From a bacterium HR40 (GTDB lineage Bacteria > Pseudomonadota > Alphaproteobacteria > Geminicoccales > Geminicoccaceae), in the NCBI GenBank assembly GCA_002898275.1, contig BEIQ01000001.1, forward strand, positions 489,899 to 553,898: a DNA stretch of 64,000 nt, given 5' to 3'. Both the position numbers and the translations under genes were made by a program. Below, piece after piece: positions 52,121-60,726 of the stretch (the first letter of the stretch is position 1; every line of letters starts with the position of its first letter). Under the pieces are notes generated by a model, which was not told the origin of the DNA, made no database searches, and saw only the letters and a program-made list of their open reading frames with translations.

Positions 52121-53360
52121 GGACGCTCGATGGGTGGTGGCGGCGAGGGAGAATCGCGAACGACAACTGCAGACAGCGTACGAGCTCGGCGAGCCCGCGG
52201 CACAGCGCGACCCAAGCGAGATCGCCGCTCCACAGGGCGACGGGCAGGGCGAGGGCGAAGACCGCGAGGGCCCAGAGATGCGCCGCGAGCACGGCGCGTT
52301 CGCGGGCGAGGCCGGATGCCAGTCCGACGAGGAAGCTCCCGGCGTGCTGGAGAACGAACCACGGCAATAGCGCATGCAGGACCGCCACCGACGCGGCAAA
52401 GGGCTCGCCGAAGACGAGCGGCAGCAAAAGGGGAGCGAGGAGTCCGATGCCCACGGCGAGTCCTCCTCCGGTCGCGAGCAGGCCGAAAAGCCGGAAGGTC
52501 GGTCCCGTCAGAGCCGTCGGGCTCTCGCCTCGGAGCCTGCCTGCGCGGGCGAGAACCAGCTGGCCGGCGGCATTGGCGAAGACCAGGGCAGCGGTGAGCA
52601 CACCTGCCGCGAGCTGGTAGATGCCGGCTTGGGCGGCATCGAGCCACCAGCCCAAGAGGAGGACATCGAGACCGAGGAGGAGCTGGGCGAGCACACTTGA
52701 GGCGCCGAGCGGCAGTGCTCGGCGGAGCAAGCTCGGGGTCGCCGTCGGGTGTCCGCGGGGCGGCGGGAGATGGCGGACGGCGGGAAGGGAGGCGAGGGCC
52801 GCGAGCCACCAGGAGATGGCGCAGCAGAAGGCGACGGCGTCGAGCGACAGCGCCGGCGAGACGAGCAGGAGGAGGGCGAGGCCCGAAGCGAAGGACAGAG
52901 GACGAAGGGCGAGTGGCAGCGCGGCCTCCAGACTGCGGCCACGGGCAAGGGCGATCCAGTCGCAGAAGAGCGCCGAGGCAAAGAGGCAGGAAAAGAGCCA
53001 AAGGGCGGGTCCAGTTGCGGAGGTGAGCGCCCACGCCACCGGCAATCCGAGACCGGTGACGACACTCGCGAGCGCGAGCCGAAGCCCGAGATAGCGCCAA
53101 AGGGTCGCTCGGAGCCTCGCCGCATCGAGGCCGCAGTCGGCGGTCGCCACCGAGCGCAGGCCACAATCGGCCAAAAGCAGCGCCTGGCCCTGGAGGGCGA
53201 CGAGCATCGCCCAAGTGCCATAGTCGCGCGGGCCCAGGGCACGGGCGAGCAAAAGCGCGACGAGAAACCCGGCTCCGGTGGCGACAGCCCGAGCGCTCGC
53301 GAGCAGCAAGAGATCGCGCACGCTTCCGCGGGAGACTGACGCCTCCTCCTCAGCCGACAC
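52089..53360 (-). CDS. Polysaccharide/oligosaccharide flippase (MATE/Wzx-like)
   Basis: This 423-residue membrane protein has about twelve predicted helices and starts VRDLLLLASARAVATGAGFLVALLLARALGPRDYGTWA, the typical Wzx/RfbX beginning. It would flip a lipid-linked saccharide across the inner membrane. It is the last gene of the nine-gene polysaccharide operon. The GTG at 53360 overlaps the upstream glycosyltransferase stop by 11 bases and has GGGAG eight bases before it. No Wzy polymerase or ligase is seen in the window. Confidence 0.85.
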   Translation of the reverse strand: MSAEEEASVSRGSVRDLLLLASARAVATGAGFLVALLLARALGPRDYGTWAMLVALQGQALLLADCGLRSVATADCGLDAARLRATLWRYLGLRLALASVVTGLGLPVAWALTSATGPALWLFSCLFASALFCDWIALARGRSLEAALPLALRPLSFASGLALLLLVSPALSLDAVAFCCAISWWLAALASLPAVRHLPPPRGHPTATPSLLRRALPLGASSVLAQLLLGLDVLLLGWWLDAAQAGIYQLAAGVLTAALVFANAAGQLVLARAGRLRGESPTALTGPTFRLFGLLATGGGLAVGIGLLAPLLLPLVFGEPFAASVAVLHALLPWFVLQHAGSFLVGLASGLARERAVLAAHLWALAVFALALPVALWSGDLAWVALCRGLAELVRCLQLSFAILPRRHHPSSVLTPARGATSP

Positions 53361-54459
53361 GGGCGAGCTCCCGGTAGAGCTCCACGACTCGCCCCACCAC
53401 CACCTCTTCCCTCGCCGCCAGCACCCGCTGCGAACGCCGTACGCGGCCCGTGCGCACGAGGTCGCTGGCCGCGCGCACCGCCTGGGCGAGCTCGGGCACC
53501 TCCGGCGATCGCACGAAACCGGTCGCGCCTTCCTCGATCCACAGGCGCACGTCGCCGACATCCGTCGTCACCACTGGCCGCGCTGCAGCGAGGGCTTCCT
53601 TGACCACCGTCGGCGAGGCTTCGCTCGCGCTCGTGAGGAGCAGAATTCCGTGTTCGGCGAAAAGCTGCGGCACCCTCGCGTGAGGCACTCGGCCGAGCCA
53701 ACGGATGCGCTCGCGAAACGGGCTGCGGTCGAGGCGCGCGGCCAATGCCGGCGCCTCCTCGCCGTCGCCGGCGATGGTCAGGCTATAGGGCTCGCCCGCG
53801 GCGGCCAGCCATTCGAGGACGTCGACGGCGAGCTGCGGATTCTTGAGCCGAGTGATTCGCCCGAGGAAAAGCAGACGATGGGCGAGAGGCGGCGGCGGCG
53901 GAGGCAGAGCGAGGAAGGGGGAGGCGGAAAACCCTGCCGGTACGACTTCGGCGCGGGCGAAGACCTCCCTCTCCACTACCCGGGCGAGCTCCTCGCGATC
54001 GCCAGCGTTCACCAAGATGACGCGGTCGGCGCGCGCTACGGCCCGCCGCTCGAAAACGAGCATGAGCCGGCGCAGGGGCCCGGCGAAGGGACCGAGGCGG
54101 CTCGCCAGCACCCGGCCGGTGACACCGTGGTAGCTGATGACCACGCGGCCCCGGCGGGGGGTCAGGAGATACTTGGGCCAGGCGGCGTAGTTGCGGTGGA
54201 AGTGGAACACATCGGCGTCGCGAAACTGGCGTCGGTTGCGCCAAAACCAACCCAGCATACCGATGAAAAACAATCCGAAATTCGCCCCGCGCGATACGTA
54301 ATCGATCCGTGGATGGGACCGGGCGTCCTGCAGACGGGAAGCGACCAACTTGAATTCCGTACCAGATTTTTCGAGGATTTTGAATATAGATCTGAAATGC
54401 TCCGCACCTCCTCCCTGGTCTTCAGCGAGCGGATCGTTGTTATAGAAGACGTATATCAC
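53350..54459 (-). CDS. Glycosyltransferase family 4-like
   Basis: This 369-residue GT-B glycosyltransferase has VFHFHRNYAAWPKYLLTPRRGRVVISYHGV in the acceptor half. The donor half contains RLLFLGRITRLKNPQLAVDVLEWL, then LTIAGDGEEA and the E-x7-E region HGILLLTSASEASPTVVKEALAAARPVV. The GTG at 54459 overlaps the stop of the fusion gene (GTGA). Base composition at its 5' end (about 54250-54460) is noticeably AT-richer than in the neighbours. It adds a sugar to the lipid-linked oligosaccharide; the donor is unknown. Confidence 0.87.
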   Translation of the reverse strand: MIYVFYNNDPLAEDQGGGAEHFRSIFKILEKSGTEFKLVASRLQDARSHPRIDYVSRGANFGLFFIGMLGWFWRNRRQFRDADVFHFHRNYAAWPKYLLTPRRGRVVISYHGVTGRVLASRLGPFAGPLRRLMLVFERRAVARADRVILVNAGDREELARVVEREVFARAEVVPAGFSASPFLALPPPPPPLAHRLLFLGRITRLKNPQLAVDVLEWLAAAGEPYSLTIAGDGEEAPALAARLDRSPFRERIRWLGRVPHARVPQLFAEHGILLLTSASEASPTVVKEALAAARPVVTTDVGDVRLWIEEGATGFVRSPEVPELAQAVRAASDLVRTGRVRRSQRVLAAREEVVVGRVVELYRELARVG

Positions 54460-56285
54460 GGTCGTTCTCCGCGCAGGAGCCGTGCCAGAGTCGCTTCGAG
54501 ACGCTCTCGCGTTTGCGCGACGTCCGTTGTCACCGGAATTCGCGGTAGATCCAATCTCCTGGCAAGTTCGCGGTACAGACGGCAGCGCTCGGCAAAGAGC
54601 GGGTCGGCCTCGACGTCGGGGCGGTCGATCCGCACGGCTGCCGGGTCGCGCTCGAGCAAGACGATCGCCCGCGGCTGCGGCAAAAGCCGCTCGAGCAGCG
54701 GTCCGATTCGTCCGAACACCAGTTCCTCGAGTCCGGTTTCCGCCGCCAGATCGACGAGCGTATCGTAGAGGCAGCGGTCCGCCACGACGCTGGGCCCGAA
54801 CCGCGAGGAAAGCAGGATGTCGAGGGCCTGATCGATCGTCTGCAGCAGCAGGAAGAGTCGTGCGAGCAACGGATGACCGCGGAAGTTGCGGACGCGCAGC
54901 ACAACCCCCTGTCGTTCGAGGGTGCGACTGATACCCAAAAGCCGCATCGCGCCGAGGAACGGCTTCGACAGATAGTTGCGGTAGCGGCTCCAGCGGTAGC
55001 GGGCGGGGACGCCCTGCCGGGCGAATCGCTCGACGAGCGCCCGCGCGAGCGTGGTCTTGCCACTGCCATCGGGTCCGCACAGGCCGACCAGTCGCAGCCG
55101 CCAGAGGGGGGGATCGGCGAGAAGCCGCTTCGGGTGCAGATCCACGGTGGCGGCGCGCCAGTCCGACCACTCCGCAACGGTGACGACGGGTGGCTCGTGG
55201 AGGGCGCGCAGCACGGCCTCGGGGAGTTCGCGGGGGGTGCTCGCCACCACGCCGCCCAGTCGGCGCGCCATGTCCGCCACACCCGGACGATCCAGCACCA
55301 CGACGGGCCGACCGGATAGCGCCGCTTCCGGTACGACCAGGGGCGTTTCCGAGACGGGCACACGGAAGGGCAGCAGGAACAGATCGACCGGGGCGAGCGC
55401 GGCGGCGAGTCCGCTCGGCGACAGATGCTCGTGCACCACCTCGACGTCTTCGGCAAAGGGCAGGCTAGAGAGACGGCGGACGAGCCAGCGCGGTAGCCCA
55501 GGGCCGTCCGGCCGCAGCACGAGGCGCAAGCGGACTGGGATCCCTCGTCGGCGCAGCCGGGCATAGGTGTCGAGGACGAGATCGAGCCCTCGCAGGCGCA
55601 GGGGCGGGCCGAAAAAGCCGATCGTCGGCAGCGGATGCCGGCTCTCCGCCGGTGGACAGACCGGTCGCGCCGCCGGGACCACCACCGGTCCGGCGGGGAA
55701 ACCGCGAGCCATCAGGCGCTCTCGGGTCTCGGGGCTGAGATAGAGCAGTCGCGCGATGCCGCTATGGCGCAGCCGGTAGCGCAACAGGAAGGCGGGGAGG
55801 AAGGCGCCGAGAAGCGGCCGCCACAGCAATGGCCATTCCCCGGCCCATGCTCCCACTGGCAGCGTCAGGATCTCCAGCGGGCGCAGGCGCGGGCTGGCGA
55901 GCAGAAAGGCGATGGGGATGGAAAGGCCTAGAGGGCGAAGGCGCGCGAGCTCGCCGAGCCCGCCGACGGCGAGAACAGCCTCGGGACGGTGCACGGCGAG
56001 AAGGTCGCGGATCGCGGCGCAGTCGCCGACGAGGGATGCGCGAGCGGCAAGCCGCTCCACCGCGTAAGTCCCCTCCGGGAGAGGATCGCGGGAGTCGGTG
56101 AGCACCGTCACCGCCACGCCATGGGCCGCGAGCCCGCGGGCGATGCCGTCCACCGTGTACCATGGCTGACGATGCAGTCGGTCCTTGGCGAACCCGAAGC
56201 ACAGGATCGCGACCCGGTGGGCGATCGTGGAAGATGGTGGGGCGTCGGCTGACGGTGACGAGGGGAAAGCAGGAACCCCGCTCAT
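54456..56285 (-). CDS. Fusion: glycosyltransferase GT-B domain plus thymidylate-kinase-like domain
   Basis: This 609-residue protein has two parts. Residues 25-395 form a GT4-like glycosyltransferase: VAILCFGFAKDRLHRQPWYTVDGIARGLAAHG, IGFFGPPLRLRGLDLVLDTYARL and LFLLPFRVPVSETPLVVPEAALSGRPVVV. Residues 398-609 form a P-loop nucleoside-monophosphate-kinase-like domain: Walker A GPDGSGKTT at 404-412, an arginine-rich LID/substrate region and the Asp-Arg pair VVADRCLYDTLVDLAAETG. The ATG at 56285 overlaps the upstream gene stop (ATGA), and no internal ribosome binding site suggests a split product. The kinase could phosphorylate a lipid, sugar or nucleotide in the same pathway; its substrate is unknown. 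The fusion is the oddest protein of the operon. Confidence 0.8.
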   Translation of the reverse strand: MSGVPAFPSSPSADAPPSSTIAHRVAILCFGFAKDRLHRQPWYTVDGIARGLAAHGVAVTVLTDSRDPLPEGTYAVERLAARASLVGDCAAIRDLLAVHRPEAVLAVGGLGELARLRPLGLSIPIAFLLASPRLRPLEILTLPVGAWAGEWPLLWRPLLGAFLPAFLLRYRLRHSGIARLLYLSPETRERLMARGFPAGPVVVPAARPVCPPAESRHPLPTIGFFGPPLRLRGLDLVLDTYARLRRRGIPVRLRLVLRPDGPGLPRWLVRRLSSLPFAEDVEVVHEHLSPSGLAAALAPVDLFLLPFRVPVSETPLVVPEAALSGRPVVVLDRPGVADMARRLGGVVASTPRELPEAVLRALHEPPVVTVAEWSDWRAATVDLHPKRLLADPPLWRLRLVGLCGPDGSGKTTLARALVERFARQGVPARYRWSRYRNYLSKPFLGAMRLLGISRTLERQGVVLRVRNFRGHPLLARLFLLLQTIDQALDILLSSRFGPSVVADRCLYDTLVDLAAETGLEELVFGRIGPLLERLLPQPRAIVLLERDPAAVRIDRPDVEADPLFAERCRLYRELARRLDLPRIPVTTDVAQTRERLEATLARLLRGERP

Positions 56286-57409
56286 GCCGCACTCCGCGCG
56301 AGCGGCCGATAGGCCGAGAGCAGGCGTCGGGCCACCTCGCGCCAGTCGAAGTGGCGCTCCACGAGGGCGCGCGCGGCCCTCGCCCGGGCGGCCGCTTCGG
56401 CGGAATCGGCGAGGCAGGCGTCGATCGTCTCCGCGAGCCCGCAAGGGTCGGGAGGTGCCACCCAGAGGGGGGGATCGGCACCGAGATCGGCGAGGGTTCC
56501 GATCGGAGTCGTCACCACCGGGATGCCCGATGCCATGGCTTCGAGGAGCACGAGAGGGAAGCCCTCGTAGTCCGAAGGCAGGACCAGAGCCCGCGCCTGG
56601 CTCAAGAGGGCGCGCAGCCGGTTGCGATCGACGAAGCCGAGGAACTCGGTCCGATGGGCGATCGAGAGACGCTCGGCCTCGCGCGTGTACAGGCGGCGAA
56701 GCGGTCCCTCGCCGGCGAGCAAGAGTCGAAGTCCCGGCGTGCGCAGGCGGGCGAAGGCGGCGAGCAGTCGGCCGACGCCCTTGCGCCAGGCGAGCCGGCC
56801 GACATAGAGGAGGAAGGGGCGCCGTCCGGCGAGCGGGGCGAAGGCGAAAAAGCGACTGTCGACGCCGTTCGGACAGACGCGTGGCGTACGACCGGCGAGC
56901 CGGTAGTGAGCTTGCAGCTCGTGCGCCACCCGGGTCGAAACGGCGAACAGGAGATCGGCCCGTTGCAGCCAAGCTTCCTCGTAGCGCCGACTGAACAGGC
57001 GCGCATGGAGGCGCATGAGGACCGGTCGCAGTCCCGGTTCGCGGATCGCTGCATTGTCGACCAGCATAGGTGTGTGGACGGTAACCGCGACCGGACTCGC
57101 CGTGTCCACGGGCGGCAAAAGCGGCAGGTGCACGTGGACGATGTCGGCACCCGAGGCTTCGCGCTCGAGCCAGCGGGCGATGTGCGGCTGGGCGAGCCAG
57201 TGATGCAGGGGCCGCAGGGGGAGGAACGGATAGAGGGTATAGGGGATGCCAGCGAAGCTGCCGCGATCCCAGGAAAGCGAGCGTTCGCTCCGCGCGAGCA
57301 CTCGGACCTCGTGGCCGAGGGCGAGGAATTCGCGAGCGAGTGCGGCGACGTGCCAGCCGATACCCTCGCGCGGCGGGAAGGGGTTGTTGGTGAGAAGGGC
57401 GATCCGCAT
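56282..57409 (-). CDS. Glycosyltransferase family 4
   Basis: This 375-residue GT-B enzyme starts MRIALLTNNPFPPREGIGWHVAALAREFLALGHEV. The donor region has FLLYVGRLAWRKGVGRLLAAFARL, LLLAGEGPLRR and ARALVLPSDYEGFPLVLLEAMASGIPVVTT, with the E-x7-E motif. The ATG at 57409 has GTGAGG close upstream; a GTG four codons earlier (57421) overlaps the previous stop and is an alternative start. Confidence 0.9.
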   Translation of the reverse strand: MRIALLTNNPFPPREGIGWHVAALAREFLALGHEVRVLARSERSLSWDRGSFAGIPYTLYPFLPLRPLHHWLAQPHIARWLEREASGADIVHVHLPLLPPVDTASPVAVTVHTPMLVDNAAIREPGLRPVLMRLHARLFSRRYEEAWLQRADLLFAVSTRVAHELQAHYRLAGRTPRVCPNGVDSRFFAFAPLAGRRPFLLYVGRLAWRKGVGRLLAAFARLRTPGLRLLLAGEGPLRRLYTREAERLSIAHRTEFLGFVDRNRLRALLSQARALVLPSDYEGFPLVLLEAMASGIPVVTTPIGTLADLGADPPLWVAPPDPCGLAETIDACLADSAEAAARARAARALVERHFDWREVARRLLSAYRPLARSAA

Positions 57410-57417
57410 CGGCCGCC

Positions 57418-58365
57418 TCACCCCGCTGTGGGCACAAGCGCGGGTCGGACGCTCGAGGTCCAGAAGAAGTCTTGGCTCGACAGCCGGGCCGCGACCGCGT
57501 CGGGCAGACGGGGACCGATCCGGCCGAGGCGGTAGCCAAGCCAGCGCAGGCTGGTGTGCAGCAAGGCATAGGGCAACGATTGCGGCCGCTCGTGCCAGAG
57601 GGCGGCGAGGAGGGCGCGCAGATAGAGGACCCCCCGGGCCTCGTCCGAGCCAGCGACGAGCAAGGTGTCGGCGAACAGCCGTCGGGTGTAGCCGACATCG
57701 AACGCCCGCCGGAGATCGGCGAGGAGAGCCGTGGGGTGGGAGTGCTCGACCACCGCCTCGGCGACATAGGCGATGCGATAGCCGCGGCGCAGGAGCCGCA
57801 CCACGGTGATCGTCTCTTCGCTGACGAGGGTGGCCGGGAAGCCGCCAATCTCGTCGAGCGCCTGGCTATCCCAGGCGGCGCAGGCATTGGAACAGTAATG
57901 GGTCGCGCTTTTCAATCGCGGATAGTCGGCAAGACTGCGGATTTCGCTGGTTTCGGGAAAGCAGAAGTGGCGCCCGAACCGCTCGATGGGATCGGCATCG
58001 GGGCGCGGAACCTGGCGGGCATAGGCGACCGCGGCCTCGCCTTCGGCGAGCGGTCGGATCAGCCGGTCGAGGAAGTCCGGCGACACCGGATAGGCATCCG
58101 GCGTCATCATCACCACGAAGCGGGTCGCGAGGCGGCGTCGCGCCGCCTCCCGCGTCGTGCCGTGATTGAAACTCGAGCGCGGGATCACCCACACTTCGGC
58201 ACCCAGCTCCCGCGCCCGCTCGGCGGTGCCATCGGAGGAGGAGCTGTTGACGACGAGCACCCGTGGCCGCAGCCGCGAGGCGAGGAGGGGCGGCAGGCAG
58301 CGATCGAGATGGTGCCGCGCACGGTGGGTGATCACTACGATGCCGACGTCGCCGCTCCGGGTCAT
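57418..58365 (-). CDS. Glycosyltransferase family 2, rhamnosyltransferase-like
   Basis: This 315-residue GT-A glycosyltransferase has VGIVVITHRARHHLDRCLPPLL, VVNSSSSDGTAERARELG and the metal-binding acidic motif in VMMTPDAYPVS, then SNACAAWDSQALDEIGGFP and SEETITVVRLLRRGYRIAYVAEAVVEHSH. The last region resembles rhamnosyltransferases, fitting a 6-deoxyhexose donor made by the operon. The ATG at 58365 overlaps the SDR gene stop (ATGA). Confidence 0.88.
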   Translation of the reverse strand: MTRSGDVGIVVITHRARHHLDRCLPPLLASRLRPRVLVVNSSSSDGTAERARELGAEVWVIPRSSFNHGTTREAARRRLATRFVVMMTPDAYPVSPDFLDRLIRPLAEGEAAVAYARQVPRPDADPIERFGRHFCFPETSEIRSLADYPRLKSATHYCSNACAAWDSQALDEIGGFPATLVSEETITVVRLLRRGYRIAYVAEAVVEHSHPTALLADLRRAFDVGYTRRLFADTLLVAGSDEARGVLYLRALLAALWHERPQSLPYALLHTSLRWLGYRLGRIGPRLPDAVAARLSSQDFFWTSSVRPALVPTAG

Positions 58366-59357
58366 GCGCGCACCGCGGCTCCCGTGCTGCGGGTGGCTCC
58401 GTGCATCGCCCTCGCATTTCCGTATCGCTCGATCGCCCATGCGGCGAGGCGGTCCCAAGCGCCCTCGTAGTCGAAGCCGGGCACGAGGACGGAAGCGGGA
58501 TCGAGGCCGAAGCGGATGCGAGGCTCCGAGCTCGGCTCCGGCGGGTCAGCGGCGATGAAGCGACAGGGCCGACCGAGGCGAGGCTGCATTTCCCGCGCGA
58601 GGCGCTCGGCGAAGACTTGCAGCGGCTCGGCATAGCAGGTGGGAACGAGCCGCACGGTGCCGCGCGCGGAAACCAGGGAGACGGCGAAGCGGGCGTAGGC
58701 TTCGGCGAGCAGCTCGACGGGCAGGTGATCGCGCAGCAGCCGAGGCTGACGCAACACCGCCGGCTGCCCCGCCAGCCACGCCTCGAGCAGGGAGCGGCAA
58801 AGGCCCGGCTTTTGATAGGGGCCGAAGGGATGACCGATGACGAACTTGCCGAGGGTGAGGCTGCGTCTCTCGCAGGCGAAGCGCACCACCTGCCAGGTCA
58901 GGGTCTTGGCAAGCCCGTAGGGACTGAAGGGACGAAGCGGTTTTTCGCCGGCTCCCTCGTCCGCCTCGAACAGACTGCCGGTATGGAGGACCGCGCGCAG
59001 ACCGCGGGCAGCGAGAAGATCGAGGACCCGATCGAGCCCGTGCGTGTCGGCGGTGGCGGCGGCGAGGGCGTCGAAACCGGGAGCCCGATGATCGCCGACC
59101 GTCGCCCCATGCAGGCACAACAAGTCGAAGGGTGGCTCCTGCTCGATCACGCGCAGCATGGCCTCGCAGCCGAAGGGCACACCATCGATCCGCCGCAGGT
59201 GCGGAACGAGGGCGGCAAGCCGCTCGCGCTCCTCCGGATCGCGCGCCGGATCCTCGCGGCGACCGAGCAGCAGCACGGAACAACCGGCTCGCGCCAGGGC
59301 ACGGGCGAACCAGGCCCCGGTGAACGAGCTGCCGCCAGTGAACAGCACGCGCATCAT
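58362..59357 (-). CDS. NAD-dependent epimerase/dehydratase or 4-ketoreductase (SDR)
   Basis: This 331-residue extended SDR starts RVLFTGGSSFTGAWFARALARAG (GxxxTGxxF-type nucleotide loop). The catalytic SPYGLAK gives the YxxxK pair; LHTGSLFEADEG supplies the Ser region. In this operon it is a likely 4-ketoreductase that completes a CDP-6-deoxyhexose after RfbG and the RfbC-like epimerase; an epimerase role is possible. The ATG at 59357 overlaps the RfbC stop. Confidence 0.85.
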   Translation of the reverse strand: MMRVLFTGGSSFTGAWFARALARAGCSVLLLGRREDPARDPEERERLAALVPHLRRIDGVPFGCEAMLRVIEQEPPFDLLCLHGATVGDHRAPGFDALAAATADTHGLDRVLDLLAARGLRAVLHTGSLFEADEGAGEKPLRPFSPYGLAKTLTWQVVRFACERRSLTLGKFVIGHPFGPYQKPGLCRSLLEAWLAGQPAVLRQPRLLRDHLPVELLAEAYARFAVSLVSARGTVRLVPTCYAEPLQVFAERLAREMQPRLGRPCRFIAADPPEPSSEPRIRFGLDPASVLVPGFDYEGAWDRLAAWAIERYGNARAMHGATRSTGAAVRA

Positions 59358-59944
59358 GGCCGGAGATGGATGGCGGGATCGAAGTCCGGATGCGCGAGAT
59401 CGCGATCCGACACCACTTCGGGTGGAAACGGCCAGCGGATGGCGAAGGTCGGATCGTCGAAGCGCACGCCGCGCTCGCGCGCCGGATCGTAGCGGGCGGA
59501 GACGAAATAGAGGACGAGGGTGTCGTCGGTGAGCGTGAGAAAGCCGTGGGCGCAGCCGGGCGGCACGAGTACGGCGCGCGGCGCGCCGCCCTCGAGTTCG
59601 ACGGCCATATGGCGCCCGAATGTCGGAGAGTGTGGTCTCAAGTCCAAGACCACATCGAGGATGGCTCCGGCGAGGCAGCGCACGAGCTTGGTCTCGGCGC
59701 TCGGCGGGAGTTGATAGTGCAGTCCGCGCAGCGTGCCGCGCCGGCGGCTGAGGGAGAGGTTGGCCTGCACGGGGTCGAGGTCGATGCCGAGATGGCGAAG
59801 GCTGTCGCGGCAGAAGGCGCGGCCGAACCAACCGCGTCGGTCGTCGTGACGGGGAAAGGTGAGGAGGAGGACGCCAGGCAACGTCGTCGGCGTGACGGCG
59901 AGCTCGCTCGCGGCTGCGCCCTCGACGCGGGTCACGGTTTCCAT
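59354..59944 (-). CDS. RfbC/RmlC-like 3,5-epimerase (cupin)
   Basis: This 196-residue cupin resembles dTDP-4-dehydrorhamnose 3,5-epimerase. The base His76 lies in GTLRGLHYQLPP, and GCAHGFLTLTDDTLVLYFVSARYDPARERGVRFDDP carries the Tyr/Asp region. In the neighbourhood of rfbF-rfbG it probably acts on a CDP-4-keto-6-deoxyhexose rather than a dTDP sugar, since no rmlA/rmlB is in the operon. The ATG at 59944 has GGAG upstream and overlaps the rfbF end by 13 bases. Confidence 0.88.
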   Translation of the reverse strand: METVTRVEGAAASELAVTPTTLPGVLLLTFPRHDDRRGWFGRAFCRDSLRHLGIDLDPVQANLSLSRRRGTLRGLHYQLPPSAETKLVRCLAGAILDVVLDLRPHSPTFGRHMAVELEGGAPRAVLVPPGCAHGFLTLTDDTLVLYFVSARYDPARERGVRFDDPTFAIRWPFPPEVVSDRDLAHPDFDPAIHLRP

Positions 59945-60726
59945 GGTGCCGCTCCAGCTTCCCAGAGCCCGCGCACCCGTTCGTGATCGCGCGGAGTATC
60001 GATGCACGACCAGAAGCCGGTGTGGCGATAGACCCGGAGCTCGCCTTCCCGGGCCAGGCGGTCGAGGGGCTCGGCCTCGAGCACACAGGAGCTATCGCTG
60101 CTCAGATAGTCGAGAAAGGCTCGGCGGAAGATGAAGAAACCCCCGTTGATCCAGCCGTCGTCCGAAACCGGCTTTTCGCGAAAGGCAGTGACACGATCGT
60201 CGTGGAGGGCCAGGCGACCGAAGCGGTCCGGAGGATTGACGGCGAGCACGGTGCCGATCGCCCCGTGGGAGAGATGGAAGCTCAGCTCGTCGGCGAGGTC
60301 GGCATCGGTCAGTCCATCGCCGTAGGTGACGGCGAAGTGCTCGGCATCGCCGAGATAACGCGCGGCAGCTCGCGCCACTCGCGCACCGGTCATACTGTCG
60401 AGGCCGGTGAAGGCGAGGGTGACCTGCCAGTCGGGAAGCGGGCCATTCTGGTGGAAGGAGAGGGAATGGTCGCGCAGATCCACCGTGAAGTCGCAGAGAA
60501 TGGCCGGCAGCAGGGCGAAATAGCTGTGGATCGCTGGTGCCCGGTACCCCGTGCACAGCACGAAGCGGCGGAAGCCGTGCCGGGCGTAACATTCGAGGAT
60601 ATGAGCGAGGAGGGGTCGATCGCCGATCTCGACCATGGGCTTGGGGACGGGTGCACCGCTGCCGTTGAGCCGCGTCCCGAAGCCCCCGCACAGCACGAAG
60701 ACTGGAACTTCTTCAGGCGACGGCAT
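59932..60726 (-). CDS. rfbF: Glucose-1-phosphate cytidylyltransferase
   Basis: This 264-residue nucleotidyltransferase has VFVLCGGFGTRLNGSGAPVPKPMVEIGDRPLLAHILECYARHGF, where the G-G-x-G-T-R and K-P-M motifs are the CTP/sugar-1-phosphate site. AVTYGDGLTDADL carries the metal-binding Asp, and REKPVSDDGWINGGFFIF and WSCIDTPRDHE are typical of RfbF. It forms CDP-glucose, the substrate of RfbG. The ATG at 60726 overlaps the rfbG end by 14 bases. Confidence 0.9.
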   Translation of the reverse strand: MPSPEEVPVFVLCGGFGTRLNGSGAPVPKPMVEIGDRPLLAHILECYARHGFRRFVLCTGYRAPAIHSYFALLPAILCDFTVDLRDHSLSFHQNGPLPDWQVTLAFTGLDSMTGARVARAAARYLGDAEHFAVTYGDGLTDADLADELSFHLSHGAIGTVLAVNPPDRFGRLALHDDRVTAFREKPVSDDGWINGGFFIFRRAFLDYLSSDSSCVLEAEPLDRLAREGELRVYRHTGFWSCIDTPRDHERVRGLWEAGAAPWKP

